DNA from: UBA2336 sp049306095
GTDB lineage: Bacteria; Bacteroidota; Bacteroidia; Cytophagales; Cyclobacteriaceae
Assembly: GCA_049306095.1 (NCBI GenBank)
Contig: JBAQPU010000058.1
Coordinates: 9,362 to 73,361 of the forward strand
Length of the DNA: 64,000 bases
Direction of reading: 5' to 3'
In this document: piece after piece, positions 53,022 through 61,583 of the stretch
How positions within the stretch are numbered: position 1 is the first letter of the stretch
Layout of the letters: every line of letters starts with the position of its first letter
Position numbers and translations under genes: made by a program
The notes under the pieces: generated by a model
What the model was told of the DNA's origin: nothing
Databases searched by the model: none
The model's input: only the letters and a program-made list of their open reading frames with translations

Positions 53022-53249
53022 TCAAACATAGAATTCAATTTGAAAATCCGTCTCGCTGCCGGGAACAGGACTTGGCCGGATAGCCAGCAGGGCTGAGGTA
53101 TTGTACGCTTTAATAAACTCAGTTCGGCTGATGCGAAGTTTACTGTGGCCCGGTTTAATTTTATGATATTGCATTCGGCCCGATTTATTAGCAGTAGCGC
53201 TATACATCAGATCAAACCTAATGGGAATAGGAGAGGGGATGTACCGCAT
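53022..53249 (-). CDS. Unknown small protein 2 of a two-gene unit
   Basis: 75 residues, starting MRYIPSPIPIRFDLMYSATA and including the basic stretch KSGRMQYHKIKPGHSKLRISRTEF. It is not recognised. Its ATG directly follows the stop of the next upstream gene (TAAATG on the minus strand), so the pair is co-translated. It converges with the pyrophosphohydrolase gene, 2 bp away. Confidence 0.45.
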   Translation of the reverse strand: MRYIPSPIPIRFDLMYSATANKSGRMQYHKIKPGHSKLRISRTEFIKAYNTSALLAIRPSPVPGSETDFQIEFYV

Positions 53250-53495
53250 TTAGTGGTAGTTGGTTTTATACTCCGGATACGTAATATCGTTCTGCTTAGC
53301 ATTGTACTGGGCAAGTAATCCATAAGCCCAGCCCGGAACATAGTTAAACCTAGTCTTGTATTCTTCAATTTTTAAGCAAAGTTCGCGGGCATAAAATCTG
53401 ATTTGCTCCCCATTTCTGCAGGCCGATGGTCTTTCGAAGTTCCTGGCAGTAAAGGTTTTCAACTCGGCTTCGATATGTTCAACATCATGGTTCAT
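53250..53495 (-). CDS. Unknown small protein 1 of a two-gene unit
   Basis: 81 residues from ATG 53495 (MNHDVEHIEAELKTF). An in-frame TTG at 53519 lies inside a palindrome and is not used. The protein looks helical and mixed-charge (ARELCLKIEEYKTRFNYVPGWAYGLLAQYN). No family is known. The palindrome TTGTGC-N6-GCACAA immediately upstream suggests an autoregulated small operon. Confidence 0.5.
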   Translation of the reverse strand: MNHDVEHIEAELKTFTARNFERPSACRNGEQIRFYARELCLKIEEYKTRFNYVPGWAYGLLAQYNAKQNDITYPEYKTNYH

Positions 53496-53501
53496 CAAAT
53501 A

Positions 53502-53519
53502 TTGTGCGATTATGCACAA
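53502..53519. promoter_or_regulatory. Palindromic operator
   Basis: TTGTGC-N6-GCACAA is a perfect 6-bp dyad 6 bp upstream of the ATG of the small operon. A related weaker site, GTGC-N6-ACAC (about 53557-53570), lies about 52 bp further away, near five helical turns. The form is that of a repressor binding site; the regulator is not known. Confidence 0.55.
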
Positions 53520-53850
53520 ATATATAGATAAATATGATATTAACCATATTATTGACGTGCATTATTACACAAAAAGTTTGAACCATTATTCCTATATTCT
53601 CCACTTCTCTGAATTTCATTATAGACCTATTAGATACCTGTTATTGAGTTAGTTAGAATAGTATGATCAATCTGAAAATTTAATGCCGTATTAAATCCGA
53701 AACGTGCTGAAGTTTTTGCTTCAATGAAGTAAGCGGTTTGTATAGAGGATTGATCATGGCTGAGGCCAACATTCGCTTCAAAATTTTAAAAGTTTTACAG
53801 TTTCGATTAATCCTTATCTTTAGAGCGATAAAAATGTAGGATCATCATCT
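53520..53850. other. AT-rich intergenic region with inverted repeat
   Basis: No gene is seen. ATGATCAATC (53663-53672) and GATTGATCAT (53748-53757) are a perfect 10-bp inverted pair 75 bp apart. A TATCTTTA box near 53816 is a near match to a -7 element for the next gene. Confidence 0.4.
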
Positions 53851-54744
53851 ATGGATTTTCAAGAACAGAGTTCCTTTCTGGTTGCATGGCATAATGGTAT
53901 GGTGTTGGGTGCCATCTTTATGGTAGCGGCCGGATTTCTGATCTATTTATTTCACAGCCTGCGTGTTTCGATGATATCGGATTATCATATGAAATACAAT
54001 TACATCAACTCAACAGAAATCAAGAACTATAAACTTGTTTATTACTGTTTTGCTGTGGCCGGTATGCTGTTAATCAACCTCTATCAAATGGATAAAATGA
54101 AGGAGGTGGAGTTATGGTTCTACGTTCGACTCTTCATGGGTGTTGCCGGGGGTACGCTTATAGCTTACGTTTCTCACCTGATCCTTGAATATTATTATCC
54201 TACCCGGCTCGACAAAAAGCTGAAGAAGTGGCGATACATGCCCCGCACCAATCCGAAAAGCGGAAACAAGATGCGCGTGTTAAGTGAAGAAGAAGAAGAT
54301 GTTCATCTGGATGCAGGCATGATTGCAGAAGAAAATGTTTTTTCCATTGACTATGATGTTTGGATTGACGAAAAAACCGGTGACGTGCTGATTGAAAAGT
54401 ATGAAGGACGCCTGCAAGCCTTAAAATGCAATAGTTGTGGCTTTTATACCATGCGGGTAATAAAAGAGGAAGTAACTAAAATGCCTTCCGCTGAGGGGCC
54501 TGGCGAATTGGTAAAAAACTACCAATGCAGCTATTGTAAATCGGTGAGGGCAACGTCCTTTAATATCTCAACAAAAGAATCAGACGACTATAAGAAAGAA
54601 AAATTCAAGTTCCGCATGAATAAGGAAATTGAGTTGGTTAAAATAGAGATTCACGCTGTTTCAGGTGAGAAAAAATACTTCGAATTCCAGAACGCAGAGG
54701 AAGCGCAGAAGTTTCTAAGCGAATTTGACTACGAAAAGTCGTAA
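53851..54744 (+). CDS. Membrane protein with zinc-ribbon domain, unknown
   Basis: 297 residues. Three hydrophobic helices near residues 15-35, 62-82 and 90-115 are followed by a cytoplasmic-like region with an acidic stretch (EEEEDVHLDAG) and a four-cysteine ribbon: KCNSCGFYTMRV and, 35 residues on, YQCSYCKSVRA (CxxC...CxxC). The C-terminal part is charged helical. No family is recognised. It is a single gene between the AT-rich region and the protease. Confidence 0.65.
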   Translation: MDFQEQSSFLVAWHNGMVLGAIFMVAAGFLIYLFHSLRVSMISDYHMKYNYINSTEIKNYKLVYYCFAVAGMLLINLYQMDKMKEVELWFYVRLFMGVAGGTLIAYVSHLILEYYYPTRLDKKLKKWRYMPRTNPKSGNKMRVLSEEEEDVHLDAGMIAEENVFSIDYDVWIDEKTGDVLIEKYEGRLQALKCNSCGFYTMRVIKEEVTKMPSAEGPGELVKNYQCSYCKSVRATSFNISTKESDDYKKEKFKFRMNKEIELVKIEIHAVSGEKKYFEFQNAEEAQKFLSEFDYEKS

Positions 54745-54796
54745 ATAGGCATACGAATTGCCTGTTCCCCCGTATTAAGATTAAATACTACTGATC

Positions 54797-56821
54797 ATGA
54801 AGCGTTTTGTGTTGTTGGCATTTCTTCTACTCCATCTTGGGGCAATTGCTCAGCCCGATACCGTACTGTCGGAAAAGCCAATTTTTGGAAAACAAGCCAA
54901 AGTCATTGCCGGCATTTTGGATAGCTACCACTACCAGAAACTCCACCTGAATGATTCCCTTTCTTCGGCTATTCTGGATGCTTACGTTAAAGCCCTCGAT
55001 AACAGCAAAACCTACTTTCTGGCTTCCGATATTGCAACCTTTGAAAAGTACCGGTACCAGTTGGATGACCTTACTAAAGATGAAGATGTAAGCCCCGCCT
55101 TTGTTATTTATAGAGTTTTTCAAAAGCGCTTTGACGAGCGCATGACGTATGTAACGCATACGCTGATTGAGAAGGATTTTGATTTTTCAAAAAATGAATA
55201 TTATGAGACTAATCGCGACAAGGCTGACTGGCCGAAGTCCGATGCCGAACTCAATGAGGTCTGGGCAAAAATTATCAAGAACTTTGCCTTAAGCTCAAAA
55301 CTAGCCGGAAAGAAAAAGGAAGAAACTACTGAGGCATTGAGAAGTCGTTATGAGCGTTTCATCAAATCAATTCATCAGACCAACAGCGAAGATGTGTTCA
55401 GTATTTATATGAACACCATAGCTGAAGCGTACGATCCGCACACCAATTATTTCTCGCCAAGTGCTGCCGACCGCTTCAATCAGGATATCAGCCAATCGCT
55501 TGAAGGAATTGGAGCGCGCCTTCAAACCGATAACGACTACACGAAGGTGAATGAAATCTTACCGGGAGGACCTGCCGAAAAAAGTAATTTAATTCACGTG
55601 AACGACCGGATTATTGGTGTTGCCCAGGGCGACAAGGGTGAAATGGTGGATGTGATTGGATGGCGCATCGATGAAGTTGTAAAATTGATTAAGGGACCTA
55701 AAGGAACAAAAGTTCGCCTTCAACTGCTGCCCGCCTCAACCGGTGTTAACGGTCCATCTACTACCATCGTGCTTGTGCGCGACAAAATCAAACTGGAAGA
55801 TCAATCGGCTAAAAAGAAGATGATCGAGTCGGTTCAAAATGGCCGGCCGGTCAAACTTGGTGTCATTACCCTTCCTAGCTTTTATATGGATTTTGTGGCC
55901 TATCAAAAGGGAGATCCGAACTACAACAGCACCACACGTGATGTCAAAAAATTTATTGGTGAGCTTCAGGCAGAGGGGGCACAAGGTATTGTTATTGATT
56001 TGCGCAACAACGGTGGCGGTTCCTTGCAAGAGGCCATTAACCTGACTGGATTATTTATTAAAAATGGCCCTGTTGTACAAGTTAAGAGTTCTAACAACCG
56101 CGTAGAAGTATTAACAGACGATGACTCAGAAATTGCGTATAGCGGACCTTTGGTTGTATTGATAAACCGGTTCAGCGCCTCGGCTTCTGAAATATTTGCA
56201 GGCGCCATTCAAGATTACCACCGTGGTGTAATTGTTGGGGAATCTACTTTTGGCAAAGGAACCGTGCAGCAGGTAATTCCTTTAAACCGTGTAATGGGTG
56301 ACGAAAAGGAGGAGGTGGGAAGTTTAAAGTTAACGTTGCAAAAATTTTATCGTGCTACCGGAAGCAGCACACAACACAAAGGCGTAACACCGGATATCAA
56401 ACTTCCTACGGCCCTTGATCCCGAACAATTTGGGGAGAGTTCACAACTGAATGCGTTGCCATGGGATGAAATAAACGGAACCCTTTACCAAAAAACACCC
56501 ATTATCAATGATAAAGTATTGGCCGATCTGAACAAGGCATATCAGGAACGGGTGAAAAGTGACCCATTCCTGAGCAGGTTTATCGATGAAACGAATGAAA
56601 CCAGAAAGAGCATTTCCGAAACAACCATTTCATTAAATGAAACGGTCCGGAAAAATGAAATGGATGAATCTGAAAAGAAGCGTGCCGGTAACGATAAACT
56701 GGGAAATACGATCCTCGACAAGGAGGGGAAGCCAGTTACTAACTCATTGAACGTGAACGATGAATACCTTCGCGAAGGACTTTTTGTTCTCAGCAATATG
56801 ATTGCCAGTAAAATCGGATAA
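54797..56821 (+). CDS. prc: Tail-specific (C-terminal processing) protease
   Basis: A 674-residue periplasmic S41 serine protease. A signal peptide (about 1-18, ending AIAQ) is followed by a helical N-terminal domain, then a PDZ domain (about 235-325: LEGIGARLQTDNDYTKVNEILPGGPAEKS), then the catalytic domain with Ser in FSASASEIFAGA and Lys in GESTFGKGTVQQ, the Ser/Lys dyad of Prc. The C-terminal DUF3340 region (about 560-674) is present. It trims exported proteins from their C-terminus. Confidence 0.94.
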   Translation: MKRFVLLAFLLLHLGAIAQPDTVLSEKPIFGKQAKVIAGILDSYHYQKLHLNDSLSSAILDAYVKALDNSKTYFLASDIATFEKYRYQLDDLTKDEDVSPAFVIYRVFQKRFDERMTYVTHTLIEKDFDFSKNEYYETNRDKADWPKSDAELNEVWAKIIKNFALSSKLAGKKKEETTEALRSRYERFIKSIHQTNSEDVFSIYMNTIAEAYDPHTNYFSPSAADRFNQDISQSLEGIGARLQTDNDYTKVNEILPGGPAEKSNLIHVNDRIIGVAQGDKGEMVDVIGWRIDEVVKLIKGPKGTKVRLQLLPASTGVNGPSTTIVLVRDKIKLEDQSAKKKMIESVQNGRPVKLGVITLPSFYMDFVAYQKGDPNYNSTTRDVKKFIGELQAEGAQGIVIDLRNNGGGSLQEAINLTGLFIKNGPVVQVKSSNNRVEVLTDDDSEIAYSGPLVVLINRFSASASEIFAGAIQDYHRGVIVGESTFGKGTVQQVIPLNRVMGDEKEEVGSLKLTLQKFYRATGSSTQHKGVTPDIKLPTALDPEQFGESSQLNALPWDEINGTLYQKTPIINDKVLADLNKAYQERVKSDPFLSRFIDETNETRKSISETTISLNETVRKNEMDESEKKRAGNDKLGNTILDKEGKPVTNSLNVNDEYLREGLFVLSNMIASKIG

Positions 56822-56915
56822 CAACAGCCGGTTCTTTTTACCTGTACCCTAAAACCAGCCTGATTTTTTAACGCTTATTTTTCCTATTTTGGAAGAATTA
56901 ATGGAATAGCTCCGC

Positions 56916-59900
56916 ATGAGTGAAGAACTTCTCAAGGCCATCATCCAACTTTTTGCCATCGTAACACGCGAACGCATAACGGAAGAGGAGCGGAATGATA
57001 TTAAAGAGTTTTTGGCGTTGCACCTGAATCGCGATGCCATCAAGTATTACCTGAATTTATTTGATGAATTTGCAGGCCATCACCAGGCGGTAGCTTCAGC
57101 CGCCTCAGAACCCTCCGGAAGTATTGATCATGAAACCCGGCAATATGTCGATGACTGGGCCAAGATCATGCAGATCACAAAGAAAGTAAACCAGGCGCTT
57201 ACCGTTCAGCAAAAGCTTGTGCTGATTGTGAAAATCATTGAACTGGTGAATGTGGATAGTGATATCTCGGAGGAGCAAAGCAACCTGATTTTTTATATAG
57301 GCCAGGCGTTGAAGATTGATCAAACCGATGTAAAAGAACTTCGCGATTTCGTTACCGGTCAGGACATCGATGAGCTTTCCTCCAGGCATGTCTTGATTAT
57401 AGACGAAGGATACGACCAGAAAGATCACCCCGGACCCCGCATCATTGAAAAAAATCTGACGGGCCTCATTGCGATTCTTAAGATGTCGGAGACCTACTTT
57501 ATAAAGTATTTAGGAATTTCCGTGCTGTACCTGAATAGTATTCCACTTAAGAGCAGGAGGGTAGATGTATTCCCGACAGGCAGTACCATTCGTGGCGACA
57601 AAATTGAATCCATTTATTACAGCGATATCATCGGGAAGTTTTTGGTCGAAGAGGCTCACAGTAAAATTACCTTTACAGCCGACCATCTGTTTTACCACTT
57701 CAAATCCGGCAAGGCTGCGCTACAGAATATCAATATTGCCGAGCACGAAGGAAAATTGATTGGCATCATGGGGGCCAGCGGCTCGGGCAAATCTACCTTG
57801 CTGAGTGTATTGAATGGTACAGAGGAACCCTCCAGCGGCAGAGTGTTGGTGAATGGAATTGATATCCATAAAAACCCTGAAAAGGTAGAAGGTGTAGTGG
57901 GATACATCCCACAGGACGACCTGTTGATGGAAGACCTCACGGTTTTTGAAAATCTTTACTTTGCTGCGCGCTTATGTTTTGGACAATACGGTAAAAGTGA
58001 AATTGCCGAACGCGTTGAGAAAATAATAACGCAGCTTGGCCTGCATGAGATCCGGAACCTGAAAGTCGGATCTGCCATGCAAAAAACCATTAGCGGGGGT
58101 CAACGCAAACGCGTAAACATCGGACTGGAGCTTTTGCGCGAACCTACCATCCTGTTTGTAGATGAACCCACTTCGGGGTTATCATCCCGCGACTCGGAGA
58201 ATATCATGGATTTACTAAAGGAGCTATCGCTGCGCGGGAAAATGATTTTTGTGGTGTTGCATCAGCCATCTTCTGATATTTTTAAGATGTTTGATACCCT
58301 GTTGATTCTGGATGTAGGGGGCTTTCAGATTTATTACGGCAACCCGATTGAATCGGTCAGTTATTTTCGCGACATCGTAAATGCTACCAACAAAACGCAA
58401 GGCGCCTGCCCTGAGTGCGGTAACATTAACCCCGAACAGGTTTTTAACATCATTGAAACAAAAGTTGTTAACGAATATGGCCGCCTGACCAACACCCGGA
58501 AAATTTCATCCGGCCAGTGGTACCAGTTTTTCAAAAAGAAAATAAAGATACCGAAGCTGGATCACGCTAAGGATAAATTACTGGTAACGCAGGAAATCCC
58601 GGGAAGGATACGGCAATTCAACATATTTACGATTCGTGATGTACTGGCTAAGCTCGCCAACAAGCAGTACATGTATATTAATTTACTGGAAGCTCCGGTA
58701 CTGGCCTTTTTCATCAGCTTCATGGTAAAGTATTACAACCTGCTGGATAAGGAAAGCCCGGGCTACACATTTTCGAACAATGAAAACATTCCGGTTTACT
58801 TTTTTATGAGTGTAGTGGTTGCACTTTTCTTCGGACTGACCATGAGCGCAGAAGAAATTTTCAGAGACCGCAAAATTTTGAAACGAGAGAAGTTTCTTCA
58901 CCTCAGCCGAAGCAGCTATTTATCCTCCAAGGTATTTGTCATGTTTGCCATTTCAGCCATTCAAACCTTTGCGTTTATTGTTGTCGGAAACCTGGTGTTG
59001 GAAATTCCTTTGGATGAAATGCGCTATTGGCTTATTCTTTTCAGTTGCTCATGCTTTGCGAATATGCTGGGGCTCAATATTTCTTCCGCTTTTAATTCAG
59101 CCGTTACCATTTACATCCTTATTCCTGTGCTGATCATTCCTCAACTTCTGTTAAGTGGTGTAGTTATTAATTTTGAAAAATTTAACCCAAAAGTCGGAAA
59201 CCAGGTAGGCGTTCCGCTGGTAGGTGAGTTGATGGCCTCGCGTTGGGCCTTCGAAGCATTTATGGTTACCCAGTATAAAGATAACCCCTTCGAGAAGCAA
59301 TTTTATGAAATTGATCAAACCATTGCCCAGTCTGACTACAAGCGTGTTTACTATATTCCACAACTCGAATCTCACCTTGCCCTGTGTTTGAATAATCGTG
59401 GAAACTGGAACAATCCAAGAAGTGAAGAGATCGTGAACTCATTATCCCTTTTGAGAAACGAGATCGGGTATGAATTAAATGTGGTTGGTGCAGAAAACTT
59501 CCCGGCAATTAGTAAGCTAGAGGTTGGAAAGTTTGATTCCACAGTATATGACCAGTCGATGAAGTTTTTGAATGTATTGAAGCAATACTACCTCATCAGA
59601 GAAAACAGGGCTATACAGGAAAAAGAGAGCATGGTATTGTCGCTTACCGGTACACCTCAAAAACTGGAAGATTTTAATAACCACCGCGATCGTTACCAGA
59701 ACAAGGCAGTGGCCACATCGGTTAAAAATATGATGACCCCCAACCGGGTAATTGAGTATAAGGGGCGTCTCCATCAGAAAATATATCCCATCTACTTTGA
59801 AGATCACAAACCTGCACACCTGTTCGATTTTTCAGCCACGCTCTTTCAACCAACAAAATATTTTGCCGGTCGTTTGTTTGATACACTGTACTTTAACATA

Positions 59901-60014
59901 ACCATCATCTGGTGCATGACCTTGACCCTGTTTGTAACATTATACTATGATCTGCTCAGGAAGTTTATGGCGTTATTTGATCAACGTAAATACCGTAAAC
60001 GCGAAAAGAATTGA
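56916..60014 (+). CDS. ABCG-like transporter (ATPase fused to permease) with TerB-like N-terminus
   Basis: A 1032-residue inner-membrane protein. Residues 1-165 are helical and TerB/tellurite-like (AIIQLFAIVTRERITEEERNDIKEF). An ATPase domain (about 265-480) carries Walker A GASGSGKST, signature ISGGQRKRVNIG, Walker B ILFVDEPTSGLSS and H-loop VLHQPSSD. A short cysteine pair follows (ACPECGN, about 500). The C-terminal part (about 590-1015) has an ABC2-type permease with six helices and a ~230-residue soluble insertion. The order ATPase-permease is that of ABCG half-transporters. Confidence 0.9.
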   Translation: MSEELLKAIIQLFAIVTRERITEEERNDIKEFLALHLNRDAIKYYLNLFDEFAGHHQAVASAASEPSGSIDHETRQYVDDWAKIMQITKKVNQALTVQQKLVLIVKIIELVNVDSDISEEQSNLIFYIGQALKIDQTDVKELRDFVTGQDIDELSSRHVLIIDEGYDQKDHPGPRIIEKNLTGLIAILKMSETYFIKYLGISVLYLNSIPLKSRRVDVFPTGSTIRGDKIESIYYSDIIGKFLVEEAHSKITFTADHLFYHFKSGKAALQNINIAEHEGKLIGIMGASGSGKSTLLSVLNGTEEPSSGRVLVNGIDIHKNPEKVEGVVGYIPQDDLLMEDLTVFENLYFAARLCFGQYGKSEIAERVEKIITQLGLHEIRNLKVGSAMQKTISGGQRKRVNIGLELLREPTILFVDEPTSGLSSRDSENIMDLLKELSLRGKMIFVVLHQPSSDIFKMFDTLLILDVGGFQIYYGNPIESVSYFRDIVNATNKTQGACPECGNINPEQVFNIIETKVVNEYGRLTNTRKISSGQWYQFFKKKIKIPKLDHAKDKLLVTQEIPGRIRQFNIFTIRDVLAKLANKQYMYINLLEAPVLAFFISFMVKYYNLLDKESPGYTFSNNENIPVYFFMSVVVALFFGLTMSAEEIFRDRKILKREKFLHLSRSSYLSSKVFVMFAISAIQTFAFIVVGNLVLEIPLDEMRYWLILFSCSCFANMLGLNISSAFNSAVTIYILIPVLIIPQLLLSGVVINFEKFNPKVGNQVGVPLVGELMASRWAFEAFMVTQYKDNPFEKQFYEIDQTIAQSDYKRVYYIPQLESHLALCLNNRGNWNNPRSEEIVNSLSLLRNEIGYELNVVGAENFPAISKLEVGKFDSTVYDQSMKFLNVLKQYYLIRENRAIQEKESMVLSLTGTPQKLEDFNNHRDRYQNKAVATSVKNMMTPNRVIEYKGRLHQKIYPIYFEDHKPAHLFDFSATLFQPTKYFAGRLFDTLYFNITIIWCMTLTLFVTLYYDLLRKFMALFDQRKYRKREKN

Positions 60015-60047
60015 GATTTTATTAATTTTGTTTGTTCCATTTTAAAT

Positions 60048-60494
60048 ATGAATATGAAGAAATCAAGTACGTACTTCTTAACCCTGCTGGTAATTATGTT
60101 TTCAATAGCGGCCTGTTCAGAGAAAAAGGAATCCTCGGCCAATGTGGCCAATAATGACGAATGGCCAGAGATGGATGAGTTCCATATGGTGATGGCAGAA
60201 AGTTTCCATCCCTTTAAGGATTCTGCAAACCTAGAGCCAGCTAAAGCTCACGCTGCCGAAATGGCCAAAGTTGCTGAAAAATGGGCCAACGCAACTATTC
60301 CGGAAAAAGTAAACAATGAGGAGATTAAAGCTAAGCTTACACAATTAAAAAGCGATGCATCAGCGTTTATTGAGGTAGCACAAAGTGGCGATACCACAAA
60401 AATTGGGCAGTCGCTTACCAGTCTTCACGACCTGTTTCATGAACTACAGGAATCCTGGTATGGAGAAGGTAAAGAACACAAACACGAGCATTAG
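60048..60494 (+). CDS. His-tailed lipoprotein, unknown
   Basis: 148 residues. The signal carries lipobox IAACS. The mature part is a helical bundle-like, acidic protein (FHMVMAESFHPFKDSANLEPAKAHAAEMAKVAEKW) with a His/Glu-rich C-terminus (SLHDLFHELQESWYGEGKEHKHEH). The His clusters at both ends suggest metal binding (haem or zinc/copper), which is inference. It ends at a strong terminator. Confidence 0.65.
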   Translation: MNMKKSSTYFLTLLVIMFSIAACSEKKESSANVANNDEWPEMDEFHMVMAESFHPFKDSANLEPAKAHAAEMAKVAEKWANATIPEKVNNEEIKAKLTQLKSDASAFIEVAQSGDTTKIGQSLTSLHDLFHELQESWYGEGKEHKHEH

Positions 60495-60519
60495 AAATTA
60501 ACAATTTGTTAAGTATGTT

Positions 60520-60548
60520 AGCAGTCCTCTAGCAGGACTGCTTTTTTT
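60520..60548 (+). terminator. Terminator abutting the next start codon
   Basis: AGCAGTCC and GGACTGCT form an 8-bp stem followed by seven T; the ATG of the HDAC-like gene starts at the very next base. Confidence 0.88.
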
Positions 60549-61451
60549 ATGCTTAAAGTTGCCTGGTCAAATTCCTACGTATTGCAGTTGCCACCGCATC
60601 ATCGATTCCCGATGAGCAAGTATGAGGTTTTACCGCAGCAACTTCTGTATGAAGGAACATTAAAAAGCGATAATTTTTTCAGCCCTGTTCGTATTGATGA
60701 ACAGTGGATTGTCCGAACACATGAACTACAGTATTGGAACAACCTCCAGCGCCTGAGTCTCTCCCAAAAAGAAATTCGAAGAACAGGTTTCCCATTAAAC
60801 CAGGAGCTTATTCAGCGCGAGGTTATCATCATGCAGGGCACCCTTCAATGTACCCACTTTGCCAAACAGTACGGAGTGGCCATGAACATTGCCGGAGGAA
60901 CGCACCATGCCTTTACCAACAAAGGGGAGGGATTTTGCCTATTGAACGACATTGCTATTGCAGCCCACTACCTTCTTGACAATAATTTAGCTAACCAAGT
61001 ACTGGTGGTGGATCTTGACGTACATCAGGGTAACGGAACCGCCCAGATTTTCCGGAATGAACCACGGGTGTTTACTTTCAGTATGCACGGAGCTAACAAC
61101 TATCCCTTACAGAAAGAGAAATCAAATCTGGATATTGGTCTGGACGATTTTACGAGTGACGAATTTTACTTAAGAACCCTTGATACCAACCTTAAAAACC
61201 TGGTCGACTTACTGCAGCCCGATTTTATATTTTTCCAGTCAGGAGTAGATGTCCTGGCAACCGATAAACTTGGTAAGCTTAGTTTAACGCGAGAGGGTTG
61301 CAAACAGCGCGATCGGCTTGTGCTTGAAACAGCTAAACGAAACAACATTCCGTTGGTAGCCAGCATGGGTGGTGGGTATTCTGTTGATTTCAGGGACATC
61401 ATTGAAGCACACGCCAATACATATCGATTAGCACAGGAAATTTACTTTTAA
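60549..61451 (+). CDS. Histone-deacetylase-family hydrolase
   Basis: A 300-residue cytoplasmic zinc amidohydrolase of the class II HDAC/AcuC-like group. The start at 60549 gives the family N-terminus (MLKVAWSNSYVLQLPPHHRFPMSKYEVL). It carries GGTHHAFTNKGEGFCLLND with the active-site His pair, the zinc ligands in DLDVHQGNGTA (about 156-166) and the later D in FQSGVDVLATD. The substrate in bacteria is unknown (acetylpolyamines or acetyl-lysine). A terminator ends just before the ATG. Confidence 0.9.
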   Translation: MLKVAWSNSYVLQLPPHHRFPMSKYEVLPQQLLYEGTLKSDNFFSPVRIDEQWIVRTHELQYWNNLQRLSLSQKEIRRTGFPLNQELIQREVIIMQGTLQCTHFAKQYGVAMNIAGGTHHAFTNKGEGFCLLNDIAIAAHYLLDNNLANQVLVVDLDVHQGNGTAQIFRNEPRVFTFSMHGANNYPLQKEKSNLDIGLDDFTSDEFYLRTLDTNLKNLVDLLQPDFIFFQSGVDVLATDKLGKLSLTREGCKQRDRLVLETAKRNNIPLVASMGGGYSVDFRDIIEAHANTYRLAQEIYF

Positions 61452-61583
61452 GTTCAATCTTCTCTGGTATTGATTGGCGAACGATTTACGCTTGAAGTAA
61501 AATGATAAAACCGTGTAAGTTTTCCGAGCCGGCTTCAGGTGATGGACAAATCTTTCTATCTTTCTTTAAAAAGTATTGAACGA

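Noticed and set aside
53496..53519. TTG start at 53519 for small protein 1
   Set aside because: The codon lies inside the operator palindrome; the ATG at 53495 is a better start.
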